Of a stretch of DNA of 24,414 nucleotides, positions 15,837 through 23,586 are shown one piece after another. The stretch spans positions 1 to 24,414 of the forward strand of contig CAJTMV010000049.1 of the NCBI GenBank assembly GCA_910577225.1, written 5' to 3'. A model generated the notes under the pieces. That model did not search any database, was not told the origin of the DNA, and saw only the letters and a list, made by a program, of their open reading frames with translations. The translations under genes were made by a program, and so were the position numbers. Positions within the stretch are counted from its first letter, which is position 1. Every line of letters begins with the position of its first letter. Origin of the DNA: an uncultured Eubacterium sp. (GTDB lineage: Bacteria; Bacillota; Clostridia; Lachnospirales; Lachnospiraceae).

Positions 15837-16217
15837 ATGCAGCAGGCATCTGATTCTGAACTGGAACTGTTAAAAGTTATCTGGGAAAACGGCGGTAACG
15901 CTTTGTATGCACAGATAACGGCAGCATTGGAAGAAAAAGGGATTATATGGACCAAAAATACAATTATTACCCTGCTTTCCAGGCTGATGGATAAAAAACT
16001 GTTAAAAGCGAGTAAGATGGGTCATCGAAATAAATATACGGCAATCGTCTCAGAGGAAGAGTATCAAAGTACGCAGACAGAATGTTTTTTGAATAAGATT
16101 TATGAAGGCAATGCAAAAGGTCTTGTTTCAACTCTGATTCAGAAAGAATGGCTGTCGGCAGAAGATTATGAGGAGTTAAAACAATTCTGGCAGAATGGCG
16201 GTGAAGCGGATGAATGA
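15837..16217 (+). CDS. blaI: BlaI/MecI-family transcriptional repressor
   Basis: This 126-aa protein is a penicillinase-repressor family winged-helix dimer: DSELELLKVIWENGG at the N-terminus, recognition helix region WTKNTIITLLSRLMDKKLLK (about 41-60), wing HRNKYTAIV and a C-terminal dimerisation helix (LVSTLIQKEWLSAEDYEELKQFW). The cleavage site used for induction in BlaI/MecI lies in the C-terminal helices, but I cannot place it here. AAAGGAGA is well placed before ATG 15837. It overlaps the M56 gene by 8 nt, the usual regulator/sensor arrangement. The family covers beta-lactam, copper and other stress regulons, so 'blaI' states family, not target; no beta-lactamase is in the window. Confidence 0.9.
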   Translation: MQQASDSELELLKVIWENGGNALYAQITAALEEKGIIWTKNTIITLLSRLMDKKLLKASKMGHRNKYTAIVSEEEYQSTQTECFLNKIYEGNAKGLVSTLIQKEWLSAEDYEELKQFWQNGGEADE

Positions 16218-18609
16218 ACTGTTGCAAAGATATGTATCCGTTTCGATATCCGCATCGTTGCTGCTGCTGATTCTTCTGTTGCTGCAGCCATTATATAAAG
16301 ATCGGTTTGCGAAACAATGGCAGTATTATGTCTGGCTCATTGTTATTCTGCGGTTCGTTATTCCGTGGAATCCTGTAAATGGGCTGGTCGGATCTTTATT
16401 TTATCAGATTCAGGAAGGGATACAGGCGGATGAGCTGCGGATGGTATTTTCGTCTGATCATATTTACGATAACGGAATAGAACCAGCGGACGGAACAGAA
16501 CCAGCAGATGGAATAGAACCAGCAGGCAGAACGGAACCAGCAGATGGAATAGAACCAGCAGACAGAACGGAACCAGCAGACAGAACGGATACCGCGCAAA
16601 TGGAATCGTATGTGCAGCCGCCGGCAGACAGGAATGAAGGATATTATGAAGAAACAATCGTTGAAAAAATAAACGGGGAGCACATGTCCGAAATCGGGTA
16701 CGAAGCTGCAGCGCCGACGTGGTATCAGAAGGCGCAAAAGGAGATGCCGTGGGTTTTTGAGAATATGTGGATATTCTGGCTGGCGCCGGCACTGCTTTTA
16801 TTTATTCGCAAAGTTACGATTTATCAGAGCTTTATCAGATTTTTTAAGGCAGGATCCGTTCCGGACGACGATATTGGCCATCTGGAAATATTAGGAAAGG
16901 TGATCGAACAAAATCATGTCCACTGTACAGTGGGACTTTATACGAACAGCCTGACGGCATCTGCAATAATGACTGGATTTTTTCGTCCGACGATAATTTT
17001 GACAAAGGAAAATCTTTCAGATAGGGACGTTTACTATACGGTATTGCATGAGATGATTCATTATCGGCGTCGGGATATGTTTTACAAATGGCTGGTGCAG
17101 CTTACGGTATGTCTGCACTGGTTTAATCCGCTGATCTATGTAATGGCGCGCGAGACGAATCGCTTGTGCGAGCTGTCATGTGACGAAGCGGTTACGAAAA
17201 AAATGAATGCGGATGAGAAGCGCGCTTATGGCGATATGCTGCTGCGCGCCATGCAGGCCGGAGGTATCTACAAAAATGATGTGGCGTCCGTGACACTATA
17301 TGGAGGGAAAGAATTATTGAAAGAAAGGCTGGGTGCGATGATGAACGAAAAAAAGAAATCCAGACGTACAATGGTACTGGCGGCTGTTTTAACAATAGCG
17401 CTGGCATGTGGCGGCATTGCTGCGGGAGCCTGTATGTATCCGGCTGCCGCGGCAGATATGGGTAGTAAGGCGCCGTTATCTTATGAGAAAATAATAGAAA
17501 AAGACGGTTGTTTTTATCTGCTGTGCGAGGGGGCAGACGAACGGGATATGCCTTCAGGCCGCGTTACAGATGGATGTATCGGTATCATACTTGTCAAAAA
17601 AGACAGATATATTTCCATCGGACCGTTTGAGAATGTGCAAAAGCTGGTTCGTGATGTGAATCTGCTCGTGCATGATATGCTGAAAGAAGAAAATATTGAA
17701 AAAGCGGAAGCAGATCTGTTTACAGAAGCGGCAGAAAAAATACGACAGGATATTTTGAAAGCGAGCATCAGCAAAACTTCGGTATCGCTTGCAGCAGGAC
17801 AGACTTGTCCTTTGAAACTGTATGGAACAAACAGTCGAGCCGCATGGTTTTCAAAAAATAATAAAATTGCTGCAGTAAGTAAAAATGGGAAAGTAACTGC
17901 TAAAAAAGAGGGAAAGGCGGAGATATACGCAGTGCTGTATGGTCAGACTTATTCCTGCATGGTTCAGGTGTCTGCCAGTGCCGAAAATCGGGCTGCAGTC
18001 AAAAAAGGGACGGAGCAGGATGCATATGGGTTACATGGAATTACAAAAAAGAACGGAGCATATTTTTACAGGGGCAGGCGTATTCGTATTTTTATGGATC
18101 TGCGGGCAGATCAGTCGTTTGTAAATTTTAATTATGATGAAAAAGGAACTGTGGATATCAGGCTGCAGCGAACGGAGGACACTGCAGATATATCCGGGGC
18201 GTCAGTGAGGTATCTGACAAAATCCGAAGCGGCGGAAATATTAAAAGACAGAGAGGATACGAGCGACTCGGATGATGTAGATATGCAAACAGATAAAAAA
18301 CAGTCAGATTTAAAGATCAGCAGACTGCGAAAAGAAGAGCTTCCGGCAGAAGTGCGGAAAACGATTCGTGCATGTAAGGATCGGACATGGTATGTAATTG
18401 CACACGACGGCATCAGGTATATTTATTACAATGGTTTGCCGGATCAGTATGCATTTAAACCGCAGCTAAGCGGGCAGAAGGCGGAGATAAAAATTGTGGA
18501 TATGAAAAGCTCCGGAGGAAATTATGTACTGCTTAAGATAAAGAAAAATGTGCCGTTAACGATTCGATATCAGAATCAGAAGGCAGCGTTAACGAGGATC
18601 GAGATTTAA
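16210..18609 (+). CDS. M56 (BlaR1/MecR1-like) membrane metallopeptidase with a Big2-like C-terminal domain
   Basis: This 799-aa membrane protease would relay a signal by cleaving the BlaI-type repressor. Two N-terminal membrane helices are followed by an unusual EPAD repeat segment, a third helix (WIFWLAPALLLFI) and the cytoplasmic zinc protease with HEMIH (280-284) and CELSCDEAV (about 320-328). A fourth helix (AAVLTIALACGGIAAGA) leads to the outer part. That part contains a Big2-like immunoglobulin fold (about 520-592: ISKTSVSLAAG, then SKNGKVTAKKEGKAEIYAV) and a further C-terminal region of about 200 residues. I see no serine transpeptidase motifs (SxxK, SxN, KTG), so the ligand is probably not a beta-lactam caught as in BlaR1. 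ATG 16210 is chosen within the 8-nt overlap with blaI; the frame is open from 16195. Confidence 0.85.
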   Translation: MNELLQRYVSVSISASLLLLILLLLQPLYKDRFAKQWQYYVWLIVILRFVIPWNPVNGLVGSLFYQIQEGIQADELRMVFSSDHIYDNGIEPADGTEPADGIEPAGRTEPADGIEPADRTEPADRTDTAQMESYVQPPADRNEGYYEETIVEKINGEHMSEIGYEAAAPTWYQKAQKEMPWVFENMWIFWLAPALLLFIRKVTIYQSFIRFFKAGSVPDDDIGHLEILGKVIEQNHVHCTVGLYTNSLTASAIMTGFFRPTIILTKENLSDRDVYYTVLHEMIHYRRRDMFYKWLVQLTVCLHWFNPLIYVMARETNRLCELSCDEAVTKKMNADEKRAYGDMLLRAMQAGGIYKNDVASVTLYGGKELLKERLGAMMNEKKKSRRTMVLAAVLTIALACGGIAAGACMYPAAAADMGSKAPLSYEKIIEKDGCFYLLCEGADERDMPSGRVTDGCIGIILVKKDRYISIGPFENVQKLVRDVNLLVHDMLKEENIEKAEADLFTEAAEKIRQDILKASISKTSVSLAAGQTCPLKLYGTNSRAAWFSKNNKIAAVSKNGKVTAKKEGKAEIYAVLYGQTYSCMVQVSASAENRAAVKKGTEQDAYGLHGITKKNGAYFYRGRRIRIFMDLRADQSFVNFNYDEKGTVDIRLQRTEDTADISGASVRYLTKSEAAEILKDREDTSDSDDVDMQTDKKQSDLKISRLRKEELPAEVRKTIRACKDRTWYVIAHDGIRYIYYNGLPDQYAFKPQLSGQKAEIKIVDMKSSGGNYVLLKIKKNVPLTIRYQNQKAALTRIEI
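16474..16581 (+). repeat. 18-bp coding repeat (EPAD motif) in the M56 gene
   Basis: Six 18-bp units encode (G/R)(I/T)EPA(D/G) six-residue repeats, followed by a partial seventh. They lie between the second and third membrane helices, so the segment is probably a flexible acidic extracellular linker. Such units change number easily by slippage. Confidence 0.85.
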
Positions 18610-18959
18610 TATGACGTCGTATTCCTGCAGAACTGGCAGAAGCTGTCCCACATTTAGTCAATATCGTCCGCAATATACATCCTAAAATTGGGATAAATTC
18701 ATTGCTGATTTGAAGCACATCTCACAGAGAACATTTTTCAGACACGCTTTAGTATGAAAGCAAACTCTTCAAATTTGTTTGCGTATGGAATAAAATTAAC
18801 TATATGACATAACAGATTCCAGACCGTTTTACACGGAAAATCATTCAAAACAGTTCCCTGGGAAACACAAATCAGACAAGGTTCGCTGAGTATCAGGACT
18901 GTGTTTCCGAAAAAGGGGATTTTTAATAAGACGGACGTCAGAATTTCAGCGGAGGTAAT
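18610..18959. other. Intergenic stretch with a 9-bp inverted repeat
   Basis: No gene is supported. GGAAACACA (18861-18869) and its exact complement TGTGTTTCC (18900-18908) flank a 30-nt loop shortly before the GNAT gene, and an AT-rich run follows. The purpose is unclear: a structured leader or a regulator site. No terminator is obvious after the M56 gene. Confidence 0.4.
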
Positions 18960-19376
18960 ATGGAGATTAGAACAGTAACAGATAACGATAAAGAATTTGT
19001 AATGAGTATGGATAAACATGTTGACGATACCGGTTTTGCCAATCGGGTTTACACAAAATCAGGTTACGTGATATGGGAAGGAAATGAGCGTATTGGCGAA
19101 TTGGTTCATTGCATCTTATGGGGGAATCTTCCGTTTATGAATCTTTTATTTATCAAAGAGGAGTATCGGAACAGAGGATTTGCAACGCAGGCGCTTGCCG
19201 ATTGGGAACGTGAGATGAGAAAGCAGGGTTATCAGATGACGCTGATTTCAACGCAGGCTGATGAGACAGCGCAGCATTTTTATCGAAAACGTGGATATGT
19301 CGACTGCGGCGGACTGATCTTCCAGAATACGCCGTTAGATCAGCCGATGGAAATATTTTTTAGAAAAGTTTTGTAG
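18960..19376 (+). CDS. GNAT-family N-acetyltransferase
   Basis: This 138-aa enzyme of the Gcn5-related type would transfer an acetyl group from acetyl-CoA to an amine. The acetyl-CoA-binding loop RNRGFATQAL (about 68-77) follows the strand LLFIKEEY, and the C-terminal AxxFYRKxGY element (HFYRKRGY) is present. GGAGGT (18952-18957) precedes ATG 18960. The substrate cannot be inferred, since neither neighbour is functionally linked. It appears to be a single-gene unit. Confidence 0.85.
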   Translation: MEIRTVTDNDKEFVMSMDKHVDDTGFANRVYTKSGYVIWEGNERIGELVHCILWGNLPFMNLLFIKEEYRNRGFATQALADWEREMRKQGYQMTLISTQADETAQHFYRKRGYVDCGGLIFQNTPLDQPMEIFFRKVL

Positions 19377-19472
19377 AGACGAAAAGCAGTTGTTATTTTG
19401 CGGACGATGGTTTTTCATGTCTGGTTTGGAAGATACGAGGCTGGTTTTTTGATCGGAATGTAAAATTTGACA

Positions 19473-19501
19473 TTGACATGGAAAAAGCGCAGTGCTATGA
19501 T
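19473..19501 (+). promoter_or_regulatory. Strong sigma-A promoter of thrS
   Basis: TTGACA (19473-19478) is a perfect -35, with a 17-nt spacer and TATGAT (19496-19501). Transcription would begin near 19508, at the start of the T-box leader. Confidence 0.82.
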
Positions 19502-19507
19502 AAATGA

Positions 19508-19793
19508 AAATCAGCATAGGAAAAAGCAACGACGGAAACGAGTAATACATCAGCAGCATCCAGAGAGAGCGTCAGACGGTGGAAGACGCTTATGTATGTA
19601 ATGTATGAAAACCCTTCCCAAGCTGCAGTGCCGAAATGTAAATGCAGTCGATGAATGACTGCTTTGCCGTAAGCGCTGTCGTATACCTGCGTTAAAGGTT
19701 AGGATTTGTTGGAATCTGAAGAGAAAAATGAAGGTGGAACCGTGCAGTTTATGCACCCTGAAAATACAGCGATGTATTTTCAGGGTGTTTTTT
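19508..19793 (+). promoter_or_regulatory. T-box leader (tRNA-Thr sensing) of thrS
   Basis: A T-box riboswitch controls thrS by sensing uncharged tRNA-Thr. Stem I is recognisable: the AGTA element (about 19540), the GAGAGAG bulge (about 19563-19569) and a GGTG distal loop (19578-19581). The specifier side, GAAAACCC (19607-19614), offers the Thr codon ACC at 19611-19613. The conserved T-box AAGGTGGAACCGTG (19731-19744) contains the UGGA that pairs with the tRNA acceptor end, and a terminator overlaps the antiterminator. Uncharged tRNA-Thr would stabilise the antiterminator and allow thrS transcription. Exact stem limits would need covariance modelling. Confidence 0.9.
19754..19793 (+). terminator. 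T-box leader terminator
   Basis: A perfect 15-bp stem (CACCCTGAAAATACA / TGTATTTTCAGGGTG) with a GCGA loop is followed by TTTTTT. It ends the transcript when tRNA-Thr is charged. Confidence 0.93.
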
Positions 19794-19873
19794 ATGGCTG
19801 ATAGAAGCAAATGGTCTGGAAGGGCCAGACAAACAGAAATTTTAAACAACGACGGGAAAGGATGGAAATAAAT

Positions 19874-21664
19874 ATGAAAATTATGTTAAAAAATGGTTCC
19901 GTACAGGAAACGGCGTTTGAAGACTCTGTTGGAAAAGAAGCCTTTTGGCACACGACGGCGCACATTTTGGCACAGGCGGTAAAGAGGCTGTATCCGAATA
20001 CGAAATGCGCGATCGGTCCTGCGATCAGAGATGGATTTTATTATGATTTTTCTTTTGATTTTGAATTTTCTGCGGACAGATTTGAAGAAATTGAAAAGGA
20101 AATGAAAAAGATTGTAAAAGAAAATCTGCGCCTGGAGCATAACATCGTGAACAGGGAAACTGCGCAAAAACAAATAGCGGAGCAGGACGAACCGTTTAAA
20201 ATGGAGCTGCTGCACGATCTGCCGCAACAGGAAGAGCCGGGATTTTTTAAACAGGGTGAGTATGTAGAATTATGCGCAGGTCCGCATCTGGTATCTACCG
20301 GAGCGGTAAAAGCGCTCAAACTGCTGTCAACGGCAGGAGCATATTGGCGCGGAGATGAAAAGAATCCGATGCTGACACGTATTTACGGCATTTCATTTCC
20401 GAATCAGGAAATGCTGGATCAGTATTTAGAGCAGGTGGAAGAAGCGAAAAAAAGAGATCACCGGAAGCTGGGACAGGAGCTGGGATTGTTTACGCTGATG
20501 GAGGCAGGCCCGGGGTTTCCGTTTTTCCTTCCGAAAGGAATGATTTTGAAAAATTTGCTGATCGAATATTGGAGAAGGATTCATCAAAGAGAAAATTACG
20601 TGGAAATCTCTACGCCGATGATGCTGAACCGGCAGCTGTGGGAAACGTCGGGACATTGGGATCACTACCGCGAAAACATGTATACGACGGTAATCGACGA
20701 GACAGATTTTGCAGTCAGACCGATGAACTGTCCGGGCGGAATGCTCGTGTATCAGCTGCAGCCGCGTTCTTATAAAGATCTGCCGATGCGGATCGGTGAG
20801 CTGGGACTTGTACATCGCCATGAAAAATCAGGTGTGCTGCACGGGCTGATGCGTGTAAGGTGTTTTACACAGGATGACGCGCATATTTTTATGACGCAGG
20901 AGCAGATTCAGGATGAAATCATTCGCGTGATCCGTCTGATAGACGAAGCGTATAAAAAGTTTGGATTTAACTATCATGTGGAATTATCTACAAGGCCGGA
21001 ACATTCGATTGGCAGCGATGAAGATTGGGAAAACGCAACAGAGAATCTAAAACGGGCGCTCGATCATCAGGGACTGACATACCTGGTGAACGAAGGAGAC
21101 GGCGCGTTTTACGGCCCAAAGATCGATTTCCATCTGGAAGATTCGATTGGACGTACCTGGCAGTGCGGAACGATTCAGCTGGATTTTCAGCTGCCGCAGC
21201 GGTTTGAGGCTGAATATACAGGTAAGGACGGAGCAAAACATCGTCCGATTATGATACACAGAGTTGTTTTTGGATCTGTAGAACGTTTTATCGGCATACT
21301 GATCGAACATTATGCTGGAAAATTTCCGCTCTGGCTGTCTCCGGTTCAGGTAAAAATACTAACGGTTTCTGAGAAAGCAGCAGTATATGCAAAAAAAGTC
21401 GAAGACGAATTACGAAAAGACGGCGTAAGATGTGAAACAGATGCCAGAGATGAGAAAATCGGATATAAGATTCGAAATGCCAGAATGGAAAGGATTCCGT
21501 ATATACTCGTAGTAGGAGAAAAAGAAGCGCAGACGCAGACAGTTTCCGTCCGCAAAAGAGATCAGGAGCACAGCGCAGGCATGTCTGTCGAATGCCTGAA
21601 AGAGCTGCTCGAAGCAGACGGGCGGCAGGTCTGTACGGGAAACGATACACTGTCGGGTGTCTGA
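19874..21664 (+). CDS. thrS: Threonyl-tRNA synthetase, lacking most of the TGS domain
   Basis: This 596-aa enzyme charges tRNA-Thr. Editing-domain motifs are HTTAH (26-30) and ELCAGPHL. The class II core has MNCPGGM, motif 2 around VHRHEKSGVLHGLMRVRCFTQDD (split here as VHRHEKSGVLHG and LMRVRCFTQDDAH) and motif 3 SVERFIGILIEHY. The C-terminal anticodon domain starts near PLWLSPVQVKIL. The N-terminus is odd: a short MKIMLKNGS start like that of a TGS domain runs into the editing domain within about 20 residues, so roughly 45 TGS residues are missing. The family is usually about 640 aa. Start 19874 is chosen because AAAGGA lies 11 nt upstream with good pairing; ATG 19862 would have no spacing. 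The final residues are encoded by a repeat unit (see 21590). Confidence 0.95.
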   Translation: MKIMLKNGSVQETAFEDSVGKEAFWHTTAHILAQAVKRLYPNTKCAIGPAIRDGFYYDFSFDFEFSADRFEEIEKEMKKIVKENLRLEHNIVNRETAQKQIAEQDEPFKMELLHDLPQQEEPGFFKQGEYVELCAGPHLVSTGAVKALKLLSTAGAYWRGDEKNPMLTRIYGISFPNQEMLDQYLEQVEEAKKRDHRKLGQELGLFTLMEAGPGFPFFLPKGMILKNLLIEYWRRIHQRENYVEISTPMMLNRQLWETSGHWDHYRENMYTTVIDETDFAVRPMNCPGGMLVYQLQPRSYKDLPMRIGELGLVHRHEKSGVLHGLMRVRCFTQDDAHIFMTQEQIQDEIIRVIRLIDEAYKKFGFNYHVELSTRPEHSIGSDEDWENATENLKRALDHQGLTYLVNEGDGAFYGPKIDFHLEDSIGRTWQCGTIQLDFQLPQRFEAEYTGKDGAKHRPIMIHRVVFGSVERFIGILIEHYAGKFPLWLSPVQVKILTVSEKAAVYAKKVEDELRKDGVRCETDARDEKIGYKIRNARMERIPYILVVGEKEAQTQTVSVRKRDQEHSAGMSVECLKELLEADGRQVCTGNDTLSGV

Positions 21665-21909
21665 AAGAGCTGCCTGAGCAGACGGGCGGCAGGCCGCACA
21701 GAAGCGATACACTGCTGAATGCCTGAAAGAGCAGCCTGAAACAGACGGGCGGCAGGTCTGTACGGAAGAGACACACTGCCGAATACCTGAAAGAACAGCC
21801 TGAAACAGACGGGCGGCAGGTCTGTACGGAAGAGACACACTGCCGAATACCTGAAAGAGCAGCCTGAAACAGACGGGCGACAGATCCGCACAGATGGGAT
21901 GCAGACCGC
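21590..21909 (+). repeat. About 64-bp tandem repeat starting in the thrS 3' end
   Basis: Five units begin at 21590, 21656, 21717, 21781 and 21845. The first is inside thrS and the second carries its stop (TGA 21662-21664). Units 3 and 4 are each 64 bp and differ at only two bases, so they are recent copies. Each core holds CTGAAAGAGC, then ACAGACGGGCGGCAGG, and ends CACTGCC. GGCAG and CTGCC can pair within a unit. Minus-strand ORFs through the array are artefacts. Confidence 0.85.
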
Positions 21910-21947
21910 AAAGTGTTCCAGAAGTGTGTAAAGGAATTCTGATAACG

Positions 21948-21990
21948 GTCTGCAGGCATGTGCCATGATTGTACATGCCTGTAGACTTTC
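21948..21990. terminator. Terminator-like hairpin between convergent thrS and the symporter
   Basis: GTCTGCAGGCATGT (21948-21961) and ACATGCCTGTAGAC (21973-21986) form a 14-bp stem with one G-U pair and an 11-nt loop, then TTTCTG on the plus strand. The T-run is weak, but the hairpin lies between convergent genes and may serve both. Confidence 0.6.
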
Positions 21991-22005
21991 TGTATCTGTC
22001 TGGCG

Positions 22006-23370
22006 TTAAAAGCGGTCGATCAGTCCTTTTACAATTAAAAAGAACAGCAGTACAGGCAGAAGATAAGTAACGTAAATACGTATCTGCCGCGGCAGTTTTA
22101 ATCCTTCTCCCGTATTCGTCTCTTTCAAATAGGAATCAAAGCCCCATCCGAACTTTGTGACGCAGAACAAAAGATAACAAAGTGCGCCGGCCGGCAGTAT
22201 GACATTGCTGACGAGAAAATCTTCCAGATCTAAAATCGTACTACCTTCGCCAAGCGGCTGAAAGGATGACAGCAGATTAAAGCCAAGCGCGCACGGCATG
22301 GATAATACAATCAGCGCGATCAGATTGACTATACAGGATTTTTTTCTCGTCCAGTGAAATAAATCCATCCCGCAGGAAATAATATTTTCAAAGACGGCCA
22401 GTATCGTCGAAAATGCCGCAAATGACATAAAGACGAAAAACAGGGTGCCCCAGAGCCGCCCGCCGGTCATACTGTTAAAAATATTTGGCAGTGTCACGAA
22501 AATCAGCTTTGGCCCCTGGTCCGGACTGATGCCGAACGCAAAACAGGCCGGAAAAATAATCAGACCGGAAACGAACGCAACAAATGTGTCCAGAACCGCG
22601 ATATTGACAGATTCACCCAGCAGGCTTCGTTTTTTATCAATGTAGCTGCCAAAAATACCCATCGAACCGATCCCCAGACTCAGCGTAAAAAACGCCTGAT
22701 TCATTGCGGCGGTAATCGTTTCCCAGACGCCGGCTTCCTTCATCTTGCCAAAATCAGGAAGCAGATAAAATTTTAAGCCTGCGCTGCCGCCTTTTAACAT
22801 GCAGCTGTGTACCGCCAGTATAATAATAATGCCAAGCAGCAGGCTCATCATAATCTTTGTAATCCGCTCCACGCCCTTTTGCAAGCCAATCGAGCAGATC
22901 AGTATGCCGGCAATTATCACAAGCGTCATGCCGCCTGCCAGAATCTGCGGACTTGCAAGCATATCCGAAAACATCTGACCGACCTGATCGGTATCTTTTC
23001 CCTGAAACTTTCCGGTCAGCATCTGGTAAAAATAATATACCATCCATCCGGTTACCGTCGTATAAAACATCATCAGCAGATAGTTGCCAGCCATGCCGAG
23101 ATACCCGTGCAGATGCCACTTCTGCCCCGGCTTTTCCAGCTTTTCAAAGCTGCGTATAATACTTTTACGACTGGCGCGCCCGACTGCAAATTCCATTGTC
23201 ATGACAGGGATTCCCATGATCACGAGGAAAAACAGGTAGAAAAGCACGAAGGCGCCTCCGCCGTACACGCCCGCAATATAAGGGAATCTCCATACGTTTC
23301 CGATTCCAATGGCACAGCCCGCGGACAATAAAATAAATCCCATGCGCGAGCCCAATTTTTCTCTTTCCAT
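22006..23370 (-). CDS. Neurotransmitter:sodium symporter (NSS) family transporter
   Basis: This 454-aa inner-membrane protein would import an amino acid or related amine with sodium ions. Membrane helix 1 has the NSS hallmark (GFILLSAGCAIGIGNVWRFPY, here GIGNVWRFPY at about 21-30), followed by GGGAFVLFYLFFLVIMGIP for helix 2, and about 11 helices in all. The unwound helix 6 region (MNQAFFTLSLGIGSMGIFGSY) is also recognisable. The start at 23370 is chosen because AAGGAGA lies just upstream and MEREKLGSR matches family starts; the frame extends to 23412 without support. Substrate is not known from sequence. It is convergent to thrS and seems monocistronic, with an extended -10 promoter upstream. 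Confidence 0.93.
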   Translation of the reverse strand: MEREKLGSRMGFILLSAGCAIGIGNVWRFPYIAGVYGGGAFVLFYLFFLVIMGIPVMTMEFAVGRASRKSIIRSFEKLEKPGQKWHLHGYLGMAGNYLLMMFYTTVTGWMVYYFYQMLTGKFQGKDTDQVGQMFSDMLASPQILAGGMTLVIIAGILICSIGLQKGVERITKIMMSLLLGIIIILAVHSCMLKGGSAGLKFYLLPDFGKMKEAGVWETITAAMNQAFFTLSLGIGSMGIFGSYIDKKRSLLGESVNIAVLDTFVAFVSGLIIFPACFAFGISPDQGPKLIFVTLPNIFNSMTGGRLWGTLFFVFMSFAAFSTILAVFENIISCGMDLFHWTRKKSCIVNLIALIVLSMPCALGFNLLSSFQPLGEGSTILDLEDFLVSNVILPAGALCYLLFCVTKFGWGFDSYLKETNTGEGLKLPRQIRIYVTYLLPVLLFFLIVKGLIDRF

Positions 23371-23417
23371 GTAAGATCGTCTCCTTTTCTTATTTTGTTC
23401 GAAAACATGCATTTGTT

Positions 23418-23426
23418 ATTATAGCA
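23418..23426 (-). promoter_or_regulatory. Extended -10 promoter of the symporter
   Basis: On the minus strand TGCTATAAT gives an extended -10 box with a perfect TATAAT (23418-23423). The -35 region is weak. Confidence 0.5.
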
Positions 23427-23586
23427 TAAAATGGAGAGCGGTGTATAGACAATTTAGTGAATAGAAGTGCGAGACTCTTAGATATAAGTTCAGGTAATTA
23501 TCTGACAGCAAATTAGAGAATGTGTTGCGTTTTAAGTGGCTGCGCGGACAAGGGCAACGCTGCGGGGAACTAACCGCTAACTCCGA

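Noticed and set aside
16358..16792. Minus-strand ORFs of 113 and 144 codons rich in CWF/LLV repeats
   Set aside because: They are antisense to the EPAD repeat segment of the M56 gene.
21288..21976. Minus-strand ORFs of 134-223 codons with repeated cysteine-rich segments
   Set aside because: They are antisense readings of thrS and of its 64-bp repeat array; the repeated residues just mirror the DNA repeat and no ribosome binding site or homology supports them.
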